In this document: positions 28,265 to 37,540 of the stretch, in pieces
Numbering within the stretch: position 1 is the stretch's first letter
How the letters are laid out: each line of letters opens with the position of its first letter
Origin: Haemophilus parainfluenzae
GTDB lineage: Bacteria; Pseudomonadota; Gammaproteobacteria; Enterobacterales; Pasteurellaceae
Direction of reading: 5' to 3'
Assembly (NCBI RefSeq): GCF_900638025.1
Contig: NZ_LR134481.1
Span: forward strand, 806,001-870,000
DNA: 64,000 bases
Program-made: the position numbers and the translations under genes
Notes under the pieces: generated by a model
What the model was told of the DNA's origin: nothing
Databases searched by the model: none
What the model saw: only the letters and a program-made list of their open reading frames with translations

Positions 28265-29070
28265 GAACACGCTATCCGTTAAAATGGCTTTTAGGCTTTG
28301 CACAATTAGCGCGTAGTACGTTTTTTGCTAAACTTCAGATTAAACTGGATAAGGATGAGTTGTTGAAAAAGACCATTAAACGCATCAAAGCCAACCATCC
28401 TGATTATGGCTACCGACGTGTTCATGCCTGCTTGCCAGGCGTGAATCATAAAAAAGTTCAACGTTTAATGCAGACACTTGGGCTTCAAGTGCGGTCAAGA
28501 AAAAGCAAGAAATTTACGACCTATCGAGGCACGATAGGGGTGATTGCACCGAATCATCTTGAACGCGATTTTAGTGCAACGGCCCCGAACCAAAAATGGG
28601 TGACCGATATCACCGAGTTTAAGGCGAAAGATGGGAGCAAAGTCTATTTATCCCCAATTTTAGACTTATTTAACAATGAGATAGTTTCATATAATCTCAG
28701 CTATTCCCCAAACTGGGCGCAAGTAGAGGACATGTTAATGCAAGCCGTCAAAGGATTAAATAAAGCTTGTGGTGTCATTTTACATTCAGACCAGGGATGG
28801 CAATATCAAATGGTGGCTTATCGTCGAATCTTGGCTGAACATGGCATCATTCAAAGTATGTCGAGAAAAGGGAATTGCTTGGACAACGCCGCAATGGAAA
28901 GTTTCTTTGGACGATTAAAAACAGAATGTTTTTATGGTCGGGAATTTAACAGTAGAGAGGAGATAGTTGATGCCGTCAGGGATTATTTGGATTACTATAA
29001 TCACCGACGGATTCAACTAAAATTAAAAGGACTGAGTCCGGTACAATATCGAAAACAATCCTTTAAATAA
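28183..29070 (+). CDS. IS3-family transposase OrfB (DDE integrase core)
   Basis: The -1 frame relative to orfA is open from 28183 and overlaps it by about 80 bp. It has no obvious start codon, so it is probably made as an OrfAB fusion by -1 frameshifting; I could not pinpoint the slippery site. IIQRLRTRYPLKWLLGFAQL and HPDYGYRRVHACL are the N-terminal HTH_21 region. The rve catalytic core shows the triad: WVTDITEF (Asp), HSDQGWQYQ (Asp) and DNAAMESFFGRLKTE (Glu), then YYNHRRIQ. All three catalytic residues are intact. Confidence 0.9.
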   Translation, partial: SGGSLPKGVEKAQTSGRSRATEIIQRLRTRYPLKWLLGFAQLARSTFFAKLQIKLDKDELLKKTIKRIKANHPDYGYRRVHACLPGVNHKKVQRLMQTLGLQVRSRKSKKFTTYRGTIGVIAPNHLERDFSATAPNQKWVTDITEFKAKDGSKVYLSPILDLFNNEIVSYNLSYSPNWAQVEDMLMQAVKGLNKACGVILHSDQGWQYQMVAYRRILAEHGIIQSMSRKGNCLDNAAMESFFGRLKTECFYGREFNSREEIVDAVRDYLDYYNHRRIQLKLKGLSPVQYRKQSFK

Positions 29071-29099
29071 CAGTCTAACTTTTTGGGGTCAGATCAAAA

Positions 29100-29927
29100 A
29101 TGGCAACCTATTTCGTTGGTGATTTGCAAGGCTGTTATGATGAATTACAGCTTTTATTAGCGCGTGTAGATTTCAATCCTACGCAAGATAAACTTTATCT
29201 TGTGGGGGATCTTGTGGCCCGTGGGGATAAATCACTTGAATGTCTTCGTTTCGTAAAATCACTTGGTAATGCAGCACAAACTGTACTAGGGAATCACGAT
29301 TTACATTTAATTGCGACCGCACTGGGTATTAAAAAGGTAAAACCACGTGATCGTGTTGATGCGATTTTTAATGCCCCCGATTGTGATGAACTGATTCATT
29401 GGTTACGCCATCAGCCCCTACTTGTGCATAATGAAGAATTAAACTTCCTGATGGCACACGCAGGTATTTCGCCTGATTGGGATTTGGAAACTGCGAAAGC
29501 TTGTGCAGCTGAAGTTGAACAGATTTTACAGCACGGCGATTTTCATTATCTTATTGAAAATATGTATTCTGAACAGCCTGATCGCTGGTCGCCAGATTTA
29601 CAGGGCTTAGCGCGTCATCGTTACATTATTAATGCTTTCACTCGAATGCGTTTTTGCTATTTAGATCATCGCTTTGATTTTGCTTGTAAATCCTCTTTAA
29701 AAGATGCACCAGCGGAACTCACGCCTTGGTTTAATTTAGATAATCCACTTTATAAACAAATTCCCATTGTCTTTGGGCATTGGGCAAGTTTAGTCGATGA
29801 ACCCACTCCACAAGGTATTTATGCCCTAGATACTGGTTGTGTATGGAATAATCGAATGACTATGTTGCGCTGGGAAGACAAACAATGCTTCACACAAAGT
29901 GCGGTCAAAAATTACAGTGATTTTTAA
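29100..29927 (+). CDS. apaH: Bis(5'-nucleosyl)-tetraphosphatase, symmetrical (ApaH)
   Basis: A 275-residue metallophosphatase that cleaves Ap4A to two ADP and also removes Np4 caps from RNA. Motifs are [47 protein letters not shown] and FGHWASL. The ATG lies only 3 bp after an IS element, so its original link to rsmA is cut. The last bases of the IS (GGGG about 11 nt before the ATG) would now have to act as ribosome binding site. The protein itself is intact. Confidence 0.95.
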   Translation: MATYFVGDLQGCYDELQLLLARVDFNPTQDKLYLVGDLVARGDKSLECLRFVKSLGNAAQTVLGNHDLHLIATALGIKKVKPRDRVDAIFNAPDCDELIHWLRHQPLLVHNEELNFLMAHAGISPDWDLETAKACAAEVEQILQHGDFHYLIENMYSEQPDRWSPDLQGLARHRYIINAFTRMRFCYLDHRFDFACKSSLKDAPAELTPWFNLDNPLYKQIPIVFGHWASLVDEPTPQGIYALDTGCVWNNRMTMLRWEDKQCFTQSAVKNYSDF

Positions 29928-29936
29928 GGAAATGCT

Positions 29937-30560
29937 ATGCTCTCTCTTACGGCTGAATCTTGTGAACTGTTCAATATTCCTTTCTACCAATTTGCCCAAA
30001 TGAAAAAATTCTGCCCGGAAGATATTCCGGCGATTAAAGCGGATTACAAATTACATTGGGATAACTGGAAAGCGATTATTCAAGAAGTGGCAAAGCAGCT
30101 TGGCACACCTTTTGCGAAGCCGCATATTGAAAGTTGGACCAATGGCTGGCAAGTACGGGCGCATTTCTTCGCTTATTTTAAATACGAGTTTAATCAAAAT
30201 TCTGCAGCAATCTTTTCCGTGCTATTAAATCGTCGTCGATTAAGAGTGTGCTTAGATTGGCATTGCTATCGTGCAGATCGCTCACAAATTAATGTGCAAC
30301 AATATAATCAGTGGCTTGAGCAATTTGATTTCAAACAATTTGCTGATTTTGATATTTGGCGAGAAGATGAAAGCGAATATGATGATTTTCGCCAAGTGAA
30401 GCGCATTTCTGAAAAGGATCTTCTCTTGCGTTCAGATGAGGATTTTTGGTGTATTGGAAAAAGCATTGAAAAAGCTGAACTTCATCAAATCGATCCCGTT
30501 TCATTTATCACAAGAACCATTCAACAATTGCAACCGCTTTATGATCGCTGTCATCAATAA
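29937..30560 (+). CDS. HI_0552 family conserved protein
   Basis: A 207-residue soluble protein without signal or membrane segments. It matches my recollection of the uncharacterised H. influenzae HI_0552 family, found after apaH in Haemophilus. Features are a Trp/Tyr-rich N-terminal half (HWDNWKAIIQEVAKQL, ESWTNGWQVRAHFFAYFKYE) and a basic RRRLRVCLDWHCYR strand. No catalytic motif is recognisable and I assign no function. AAGGA precedes ATG 29937 by 6 nt; it is probably cotranscribed with apaH (9-bp gap). Confidence 0.7.
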   Translation: MLSLTAESCELFNIPFYQFAQMKKFCPEDIPAIKADYKLHWDNWKAIIQEVAKQLGTPFAKPHIESWTNGWQVRAHFFAYFKYEFNQNSAAIFSVLLNRRRLRVCLDWHCYRADRSQINVQQYNQWLEQFDFKQFADFDIWREDESEYDDFRQVKRISEKDLLLRSDEDFWCIGKSIEKAELHQIDPVSFITRTIQQLQPLYDRCHQ

Positions 30561-30659
30561 AGTGCGGTCATTTCCATTAAATTTTTTCGTCTTTTTATTT
30601 GTTATGCTATCATTACATTAGTTTAACATTTTTAACAATTTTGCTTTTAGGAGTACTTT

Positions 30660-31994
30660 ATGAAAAACGTCGTGATCGTTGGCGGTGGCGCCGGCGGCAT
30701 AGAGTTAGCGACATTTTTAGGCGATAAATTAGGTCGCAAAAAACAGGCTAAAGTGACGCTTGTGGATCGCAATGCGACCCACTTGTGGAAACCCTTATTA
30801 CATGAAATTGCCACAGGTGTGATGGATGATGGCACCGATTCTCTGAGTTATCGTGCACACGGTAAAAACCACCATTTTAGCTTTGAGCAAGGTTCAATCA
30901 CACGTATTAATCGTGAGCAAAAATATGTTGAACTTGCTCCTGTTTATGGGCAAGAAGGCGATATGCTCGTGGTTGCACGTCGTATTCCTTATGATTACTT
31001 AGTAATTGCGATCGGTAGTAAATCGAACGATTTCAATACAAAAGGCGTGGCTGATAACTGTATTTTCTTAGACAGCTCTGATCAAGCACTTCGCTTCCAA
31101 CAAAGAATGTTGGAATTATTCCTTAAATTTTCAGAAAACCGTGTATTAGACGATATTGGTGAAGAAGAATTTAAACAGAAATTAGTCGATGAGAGCAAAG
31201 TCAATATTGCGATTGTTGGTGGTGGTGCAACTGGCGTGGAATTAACCGCAGAGCTTTATCATGCGACTGAAGACTTATCTTCTTATGGTTACGGCAAAAT
31301 CGATAATTCTTGCTTGCAAGTCACCTTAGTTGAAGCGGGCCAGCGCTTACTTCCAGCGTTACCTGAAAATTTATCTGCTGCGGTATTAGATGAATTGCAA
31401 GAAATGGGTGCAAATGTGAAATTAAATACGATGATCACAGAAGCCCAACCAAATACACTTATTACCAAAGATGGCGAAGAAATCAAAGCTGATCTGATTG
31501 TGTGGGCAGCGGGTGTTCGCACCTCAACGGTGACACAGCAATTCGATGGATTAGAGCTTAATCGCATCAATCAATTAGTGGTAAAAGATACTCTTCAAAC
31601 CACGGTTGATGACAGTATTTTTGCCATTGGTGACTGTGCGGCATTAATGCAACCAAACGGTAAATTAGTCCCGCCAAGAGCGCAAGCGGCACACCAAATG
31701 GCAAAAGCTTGTGCAAAAAATATCTTTGCACTTTTTGAGCAAAAACCATTAAAAGCATTCAAATACAATGATAAAGGGACCTTGGTTTCTCTTTCAAGCT
31801 TTACCGCATTGGGTAGCATTTCAAATAAATTTGGGAAAAATCCACTGACTGTTCAAGGTAAATTTGCACAGTTTGCGTATTTATCCTTATATCGTATGCA
31901 CCAACATGCTTTGCATGGATGTATTAAGATCGGCTTGATTATTTTAGTGGATAAACTTAACCACTATTTAAAACCAAGATTGAAATTACATTAA
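30660..31994 (+). CDS. ndh: Type II NADH:quinone oxidoreductase Ndh
   Basis: A 444-residue single-subunit, non-proton-pumping flavoenzyme that passes electrons from NADH to the quinone pool at the cytoplasmic membrane. The N-terminal FAD motif VVIVGGGAGGIELATFLG and the internal NADH motif IAIVGGGATGVELTAEL are clear. DLIVWAAGVRTS, FAIGDCAAL and PPRAQAAHQMA are family signatures, and the hydrophobic C-terminal end mediates membrane association. It appears monocistronic, with TAGGAG 7 nt before the ATG and a strong terminator behind. Confidence 0.95.
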   Translation: MKNVVIVGGGAGGIELATFLGDKLGRKKQAKVTLVDRNATHLWKPLLHEIATGVMDDGTDSLSYRAHGKNHHFSFEQGSITRINREQKYVELAPVYGQEGDMLVVARRIPYDYLVIAIGSKSNDFNTKGVADNCIFLDSSDQALRFQQRMLELFLKFSENRVLDDIGEEEFKQKLVDESKVNIAIVGGGATGVELTAELYHATEDLSSYGYGKIDNSCLQVTLVEAGQRLLPALPENLSAAVLDELQEMGANVKLNTMITEAQPNTLITKDGEEIKADLIVWAAGVRTSTVTQQFDGLELNRINQLVVKDTLQTTVDDSIFAIGDCAALMQPNGKLVPPRAQAAHQMAKACAKNIFALFEQKPLKAFKYNDKGTLVSLSSFTALGSISNKFGKNPLTVQGKFAQFAYLSLYRMHQHALHGCIKIGLIILVDKLNHYLKPRLKLH

Positions 31995-32046
31995 GAGAAC
32001 ACTAAGTTTATATATGAGCAGTTTCTAGAAACTGATATATTGAGTT

Positions 32047-32085
32047 AAGGCCTGACAACAATATTATATCGTTGTCAGGCCTTTT
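32047..32085. terminator. ndh / TonB receptor bidirectional terminator
   Basis: AAGGCCTGACAAC and GTTGTCAGGCCTTTT form a 13-bp perfect stem between convergent genes. Confidence 0.9.
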
Positions 32086-32093
32086 AATTTTAG

Positions 32094-34052
32094 TTAAAAC
32101 GTATAATTGACATTTAAACGAATGTCTCGACCTGGCTCAGGTAATGTTGATATCCCTGCACGTTGACTATGGCTTCGATAATATTTGTAAAACGCATTAT
32201 CTAGAGCAAGATTCACATTAATATTTTCAACCGGTTTCCATGTAATATAGAAATCACTTACCCCATATCCAGGGCGTTTAGTGGTTGTTGCACCACCGCC
32301 ACGATTATTCGTTGTTGAGTCATAACTGGTATGTTGTACAAAGCGACCTTTCCAGCCAATTTCAATATCAGGTTGAGTAAAGCGATAAGATACGCCTGTT
32401 GTCCAAGTACGTCCAATCGGAATAGCTGTCACGGTACTATCTACTGTTCTGCCATCTAATTCAGGTTTACTATAAGCTACACCTGCACGTAATGTTAAAC
32501 CTTCATATTTGTAAGCTGCACCGACTTCATATCCGTGGTTTCTTAGCTTGCCTGCATTTTGGATTTCGTAAAAACCAGGACGAATAAGTGTAAATGCGTG
32601 AGTATCTTTTACCGTTTGCCAGAAATAGCTTCCATTTAACGAGAAATTATCGGCTAGTTTGTAATTGAAACCCACTTCTGCATTACGGGATTTCTCTGGT
32701 TTAATATTTGATGCTATTGAGTAAATCGCTGTCTTACCTCGAGTTGAACCTGACGATAGCATTACTTCATGGAAACGAGGGCTTCGTGTTGCATAGTTTA
32801 AGCTTGCATTAAAACTTAGATCATTATTCGCTTCATAAATTAAACCAACACTCGGATTTACACTTCCCTTATGAGATTTTTTGCCATTCATTGCTCGGAA
32901 ATCAAAGTGATCATAACGTAATCCGGTTGTTAAAGTAAAAGCACCTAAACCCCAGATACCTTCTGTATAAACACCGACATCACGTTTCTTTTGAGTTTTC
33001 ATTTGAACACCGTTTTGTACGGTGAGCGAATTAGGTTTACCCTCTTGATCACGATAATTAACACCGTATTTAATAAGATGAGACTGTCCCACTGCGCTTT
33101 CTAAATTTAAATTTGCCCCATTAGCAATTAAACGTGTTTTTGAATTCTCACTTGGCTCTTTACGATTAATCACAGAATGATACACATTGGCTTTAGCATT
33201 AGTCACAAAGCCCATATTCTTACCATTCCATTCTAAATTTGTCGTATCATTTTGTGTTATACGATAGCGAGGAGCATTATTTGCCTCATTATTGTCTTGC
33301 GCAAAATCAAACTCTTCACGAAGGGCACGAACACCATAATGACGTTCTTGACGATGACTGACTTCGATTCTGTGGTTTTCATTGACATCAAAACCAAGCT
33401 TAGCTAATAAGCCACGCTGTCCTAATGCACTATTTTTTACTTTATAGCCATTACCGTCTTTATAATCACGTTCAGTCACAAAATTAGCAGAAATTAATGC
33501 ATCTACAGGGCCAGCTTTAGAATAAACCGTTGCCCCTTTAGACCAGCCACTATTTGAACTTACACCTGCATTAACTTTGAAGCCGATATCTTGTCCTTCT
33601 TTGAGCAAATCTTTTGCACTCACTGTTTCTGCAACAATTGCACCGCTTGTAGCTCCAATTCCAGCACTTGCTGAACCCGTCCCTTTTTGCACATCAACAC
33701 GTTTTAATAAAGACGGATCAAACATGAAACGACCTTGGTGATGGAATAATTGTGCATCGGTATAAGCACCATCAATTTTTACATCAACTTGATCTTGTCC
33801 CATACCACGAATTGTAAACCATTGTGAGGTACCACGACCGCCACCAAAATTAATTGCTGGTTCATCCTTTAATAAACCTTTTAATTCGGTCTCAGTGCTA
33901 CGCTCCATTGTTTTTGTCGTAATCACATTGGTTTTACTTTTTGCCCCACTATTTTCGGAAACAACATTAATCACATCTAGTTGTTCTTCAGCTTGGACAT
34001 TCGCTGCAATAAACACAGCAAGTGGCAATAAAGCAAAATTTGCTTTCTTCAT
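32094..34052 (-). CDS. TonB-dependent outer-membrane receptor (haem/siderophore type)
   Basis: A 652-residue receptor with signal peptide MKKANFALLPLAVFIAANVQA, a TonB-box-like LDVINVVSE, a plug domain (TELKGLLKDEPAINFGGGRG, FTIRGMGQDQVDVKIDGA, GTGSASAGIGATSGAIVAET) and a beta-barrel ending in aromatic YTF. It resembles putative haem receptors of Haemophilus such as HI_0113, but the FRAP/NPNL haem motifs are not clear (NYATRSPRFHEVM instead), so the ligand is uncertain. ATG 34052 follows an AGGTG-type site; the longer reading lacks a signal peptide. A Fur-like box lies 21 bp upstream. Confidence 0.85.
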   Translation of the reverse strand: MKKANFALLPLAVFIAANVQAEEQLDVINVVSENSGAKSKTNVITTKTMERSTETELKGLLKDEPAINFGGGRGTSQWFTIRGMGQDQVDVKIDGAYTDAQLFHHQGRFMFDPSLLKRVDVQKGTGSASAGIGATSGAIVAETVSAKDLLKEGQDIGFKVNAGVSSNSGWSKGATVYSKAGPVDALISANFVTERDYKDGNGYKVKNSALGQRGLLAKLGFDVNENHRIEVSHRQERHYGVRALREEFDFAQDNNEANNAPRYRITQNDTTNLEWNGKNMGFVTNAKANVYHSVINRKEPSENSKTRLIANGANLNLESAVGQSHLIKYGVNYRDQEGKPNSLTVQNGVQMKTQKKRDVGVYTEGIWGLGAFTLTTGLRYDHFDFRAMNGKKSHKGSVNPSVGLIYEANNDLSFNASLNYATRSPRFHEVMLSSGSTRGKTAIYSIASNIKPEKSRNAEVGFNYKLADNFSLNGSYFWQTVKDTHAFTLIRPGFYEIQNAGKLRNHGYEVGAAYKYEGLTLRAGVAYSKPELDGRTVDSTVTAIPIGRTWTTGVSYRFTQPDIEIGWKGRFVQHTSYDSTTNNRGGGATTTKRPGYGVSDFYITWKPVENINVNLALDNAFYKYYRSHSQRAGISTLPEPGRDIRLNVNYTF

Positions 34053-34072
34053 AAGTACACCTTTAATAAAAT

Positions 34073-34091
34073 TAAAATGATAACAATTATT
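34073..34091 (-). promoter_or_regulatory. Fur-box-like site of the first TonB receptor
   Basis: TAAAATGATAACAATTATT matches 14 of 19 positions of the Fur consensus, with the intact core ATGATAA and ATTAT arm. Confidence 0.6.
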
Positions 34092-34158
34092 ATTTATTTT
34101 TATATGTTGAGTCAAGATTTCTTTGCGTTTTTGTTGTCTAAGTTGGCTACATATAAAA

Positions 34159-34182
34159 AAGCCCTGTATAAACAGGGCTTGA
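34159..34182 (-). terminator. Terminator after the FepA-like receptor
   Basis: On the minus strand AAGCCCTG tttata CAGGGCTTTTTT, 16 bp after the stop of the FepA-like gene. It separates the two receptors into independent units. Confidence 0.88.
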
Positions 34183-34197
34183 ATCATCTTTTATTAC

Positions 34198-36453
34198 TTA
34201 GAAAGTATATTTTACTGTTGCGTAATAAGCACGACCAGGTTCGTTATAAGTATGAGCATTGTAATTTGTACTGCTTGATGAACGATAAATGCGTTTATCA
34301 AATAAGTTACTTACGCCAACACGAATGCTGATTGTATCTTTCCAATTATAACCCGCACTTAATCCCCAAACTGCATAGCCACCAATATCTTCTGAGCCAG
34401 CAAGTTGATTAACGTATGTATTGTTACCATTTTCCATACGGTTTTCTGGATTTTTACGGGATTTTTGTTTACCGTATTGCGTATAAGTTAACATTGCATC
34501 CAAACTATCGGTAATTTGATAACTTAAGCTTGAATTCAAGGTATATTTCGGCACGATAGAAAGCGGGTTACCTGTATCTTTATTTTTGGTTTTATGCATA
34601 TAAGTGAAGTTATTCACCCAGTTTAATTTATCTTGGATTAGTGGTAATGTCAGATTACCTTCAAAACCTTCAATCACTGCGCGGTTTGCATTACCCCATT
34701 TATACACATAGTTACCTAAGTTAGTTAAACCGATAAATTCACCATCAGATACGATTTTATTACGATAATCATTACGGAAGTAAGCTACAGAAGCAAGAAG
34801 TCCATTTTTATCATATTCAATTCCGATTTCTTTATTCCAGCTGGTTTCCGGTTTAATGTCGCTATTACCTTGGAAATAACAAGTTTTATTATTTGGTACA
34901 TTCGTTGGACAACCTTGACCTAAGGTAAATAGCAAGTAATTTGGGTTAGTTTGATAAAGGTTCGGTGCTTTATAAGCTCTTGCAATCCCACCTTTAATTC
35001 TCCAATCATCGTTGAGGCTTTGTAAGAAGTTTAATCCACCGCTTACATTAGAACCAGAATAACTGTTATAATCATAACGTAAAGATGGCGTTAGGATAGT
35101 AGATTGGGTTGCTGAAATATTATCTTCAACAAATACTGCCCATTCCGTTTGGCTGCTATGACCACCTCGTACATTTGAGATACCGCTTGGTAGGCGTTCT
35201 TTCAAATCATAAAGCACCTTCCCTGTTTTTTTATCTCGTCGTCCACCAAGTAACTGTGTCATAGAAGCGTCATCATCTAAACTGCTATGCGCACCTTCAA
35301 AACCAACTGTCAGCATATGATCTACACCCAAGGTAAATGGAATATAGAATTCTGAACTAAAACGTGTATTTTTAAGAATGGAATCGCTAAAAGCTGATGT
35401 ACTCGAATAACTGCCCTCTGGACCACCTGCTAAGTATTCTGGTAAACGGCTGTTTTTCGTTTTATCAAAAGTAATATAGGTTTTATTGTCAAAATGATCG
35501 AATTTACCTTCATAGGTTAAAGCATAGTTTTGACGATATAAACGAGCAGTTTCAGCTTTGCTTCCTGCCAAGGTTTTGGTTTCAGGATAGTTTTTATTAT
35601 TGTAAAGCCCTGCTGAGCTATTTTGTGTATCACCGTTATAAATATTACCTTGACGGTTAAAACCAGAATCCAAGGTTAATTTATTTTTCTCATTGATATT
35701 CCACACTAAACGGCCATTAATATCTTTATTACGTACACCTTCACGACCGGCAATAGCAGGATCGCCATTAATACCGACTTCATCCGCTTGCGTTTTGTTC
35801 CAGTTACCATATAAACGGAATTGCAATACGTCTTTAATTAACGCTCCGCTTAGATTAAAACCGACACGGTTCGTTGCGCCTTCGTCGCTATCTTCGGGTT
35901 GGTTGGTGTAATAACTTAAGCTCCCGTGTAAATCATTGGTAACAGGTTTAGTGATAATATTTACCACCCCACCCATTGCACCTGAGCCATAGCGTGCAGC
36001 CGAAGGACCACGTAATACTTCAATTTTTTCAATCGCTTCAACTGGTACCCAGTTACTGTCGCCACGAGAGTTACGCTCACCACGCACACCATAACGTTCT
36101 GCATTACGAGAGGTGACTGGTTTACCATCCACTAAAATCAATGTATTTTCTGGTCCCATACCACGAATATCAATTTGACGTTTATTTCCGCGTTGTCCTG
36201 TAGATGAGTTACCCGTTAAATTAACACCTGGCATAGTGCGTAATACTTCAGAAATATCATTTGTCGCTGGGCGTTTCTCTAAATCTTTTGCTGTCACAAG
36301 AGAAGAACCAAGTGATTGTTTTACCTGATCTTCCGCAGTAACTTTAATTTCCTCAAGTTTCTCTTCTGCATAAGAATAGTTTGAAAAAAGCGCGATGGTT
36401 AAAGCACTTAATGCGAAGAATGATGTTGTTTTTAAATGATTGGATTTATACAT
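34198..36453 (-). CDS. FepA/PfeA-type catecholate siderophore receptor
   Basis: The 751-residue receptor has a signal peptide (residues 1-29, ending NYSYA), a TonB box LEEIKVTA, and a plug with DIRGMGPENTLILVDGKPV, SRNAERYGVRGERNSRGDS, VEAIEKIEVLRGPSAARYGSGAMGGVVNI. That arrangement is characteristic of FepA/PfeA/IroN ferric-enterobactin receptors. The barrel ends in VKYTF. It likely imports exogenous catecholate siderophores, since no siderophore synthesis genes are near. ATG 36453 follows AGGAGAG. A Fur-like box lies about 75 bp upstream and a terminator follows. Confidence 0.88.
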   Translation of the reverse strand: MYKSNHLKTTSFFALSALTIALFSNYSYAEEKLEEIKVTAEDQVKQSLGSSLVTAKDLEKRPATNDISEVLRTMPGVNLTGNSSTGQRGNKRQIDIRGMGPENTLILVDGKPVTSRNAERYGVRGERNSRGDSNWVPVEAIEKIEVLRGPSAARYGSGAMGGVVNIITKPVTNDLHGSLSYYTNQPEDSDEGATNRVGFNLSGALIKDVLQFRLYGNWNKTQADEVGINGDPAIAGREGVRNKDINGRLVWNINEKNKLTLDSGFNRQGNIYNGDTQNSSAGLYNNKNYPETKTLAGSKAETARLYRQNYALTYEGKFDHFDNKTYITFDKTKNSRLPEYLAGGPEGSYSSTSAFSDSILKNTRFSSEFYIPFTLGVDHMLTVGFEGAHSSLDDDASMTQLLGGRRDKKTGKVLYDLKERLPSGISNVRGGHSSQTEWAVFVEDNISATQSTILTPSLRYDYNSYSGSNVSGGLNFLQSLNDDWRIKGGIARAYKAPNLYQTNPNYLLFTLGQGCPTNVPNNKTCYFQGNSDIKPETSWNKEIGIEYDKNGLLASVAYFRNDYRNKIVSDGEFIGLTNLGNYVYKWGNANRAVIEGFEGNLTLPLIQDKLNWVNNFTYMHKTKNKDTGNPLSIVPKYTLNSSLSYQITDSLDAMLTYTQYGKQKSRKNPENRMENGNNTYVNQLAGSEDIGGYAVWGLSAGYNWKDTISIRVGVSNLFDKRIYRSSSSTNYNAHTYNEPGRAYYATVKYTF

Positions 36454-36526
36454 TGAAATGCTCTCCTGGCATATGTGGAATAAATAATGTCCGAGAATTC
36501 TAGTACAATATAATTTCAGTGTAAAT

Positions 36527-36545
36527 AACAATTCTTATCATTTTT
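36527..36545 (-). promoter_or_regulatory. Fur-box-like site of the FepA-like gene
   Basis: On the minus strand AAAAATGATAAGAATTGTTAT-like sequence gives about 13 of 19 matches to the Fur consensus, with an intact ATGATAA core. Confidence 0.5.
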
Positions 36546-36649
36546 ATTGAATTTAAATAAAATACCTAATTTTTAACCGCACTTTCTTGCAATCCCAATA
36601 AATTCTAGTATTATTCACGGCTCGCCAATTTGGCAGATTTATTTCTCAT

Positions 36650-36686
36650 GTCGGGTTCCCTACCCCCGATTCACCAACTAAAAAGG
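36650..36686 (+). promoter_or_regulatory. preQ1-I riboswitch (translational type) upstream of yhhQ
   Basis: TCGGG (36651-36655) pairs with CCCGA (36665-36669) around the loop TTCCCTACC. That loop keeps the preQ1-I pattern GGGTTC..TAC.CCC. An A-rich tail ACCAACTAAAAAGG follows. Loop CC can pair with the GG of AAAAAGG, which is the Shine-Dalgarno sequence of yhhQ 7 nt before its ATG. Ligand binding would thus sequester the binding site, as in known compact preQ1-I switches. The downstream gene encodes a queuosine-precursor transporter, which supports the call. Confidence 0.8.
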
Positions 36687-36693
36687 TCTTAAA

Positions 36694-37407
36694 ATGAAAA
36701 TTAATACTCCGATCTTCAATGATCAACAAAAACGTTTTGCTTTAATTTTATTAAGCTTGTTTCATATCTTTATCATCACAGCCAGTAACTATTTCGTTCA
36801 AATTCCCTTTGAAATCAATTTAAAATTGACCGCACTTGGTTTTGCTGATGATTTCTCATTCCACAGCACATGGGGCACACTCACTTTTCCATTCATTTTC
36901 TTAGCCACTGATTTAACGGTGCGTGTATTTGGGGCGAAAGAAGCACGTTGGATCATCTTTATCGTGATGCTCCCTGCGCTTATCGTGAGTTACATTGTTT
37001 CGGTTGTTTTTTCTAATGGACAATATCAAGGCTTAGGTGCATTAAGTGAATTCAATATGTTTGTTTTCCGTATTGCCCTTGCTAGCTTCTGTGCTTATGT
37101 ATTCGGACAATTATTAGATGTGTTAGTTTTCAATCGCTTACGCCAATTAAAAACATGGTGGATTGCCCCGAGTAGTTCAATGACATTTGGCTCTCTTGCT
37201 GATACTTTTATGTTCTTTGCTGTAGCGTTTTATCAAAGCAGCGATCCTTTCATGGCAGAGCATTGGTTTAGCCTTGGATTTGTCGATTATTTATTTAAAT
37301 TATTTGTTGGCATTATCTTATTTGTACCCGCTTATGGCGTGGTGCTTGGTATGATTTTGCGTAAGCTTCAATCACTGACAAATTCTCAATATGAATTGAA
37401 AATATAA
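36694..37407 (+). CDS. yhhQ: Queuosine precursor transporter YhhQ (7-cyano-7-deazaguanine/preQ1)
   Basis: A 237-residue inner-membrane protein with about six helices that imports queuosine precursors (preQ0/preQ1). It shows the family pattern DQQKRFALILLSLFHIFIITASN, then FLATDLTVRVFGAKEAR, AYVFGQLLDVLVFN and SSMTFGSLADTFMFFAVAF. Salvage makes sense in a fastidious organism. The upstream preQ1-I switch makes product feedback likely. The gene stands alone, with a terminator at 37415-37440. Confidence 0.93.
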   Translation: MKINTPIFNDQQKRFALILLSLFHIFIITASNYFVQIPFEINLKLTALGFADDFSFHSTWGTLTFPFIFLATDLTVRVFGAKEARWIIFIVMLPALIVSYIVSVVFSNGQYQGLGALSEFNMFVFRIALASFCAYVFGQLLDVLVFNRLRQLKTWWIAPSSSMTFGSLADTFMFFAVAFYQSSDPFMAEHWFSLGFVDYLFKLFVGIILFVPAYGVVLGMILRKLQSLTNSQYELKI

Positions 37408-37414
37408 CGAGGAT

Positions 37415-37440
37415 AAAAGGCGTGTTAAACACGTCTTTTT
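37415..37440 (+). terminator. yhhQ terminator
   Basis: AAAGGCGTGT taa ACACGTCTTTTT forms a 10-bp stem with one G-T pair and a T-run, 8 bp after the stop. Confidence 0.85.
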
Positions 37441-37540
37441 ATTTCTGTTCATACACAGATATTTCTTCGGAATGTTGACTCACAGATTACCAAGTATTAT
37501 GGTAACTATTTGAATGATTATAATAATGCCATTGATTATC

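Larger units (their letters stand above)
27854..29096 (+). mobile_element. IS3-family (IS150-group) insertion sequence, complete, 1243 bp
   Basis: Terminal inverted repeats of about 25 bp begin TGATCTGCACCCC on the left (27854-27878) and TGATCTGACCCC on the right (29096-29072), and both end in ..GACT or AGACT-like inner sequence. A 3-bp AAA duplication flanks the element (27851-27853 and 29097-29099). It encodes orfA and orfB in the -1 relation typical of the family, with an intact DDE triad, so it may still be active. A Haemophilus uptake sequence inside orfB (near 28487) shows residence in Pasteurellaceae. It sits between rsmA and the start codon of apaH. Confidence 0.92.
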
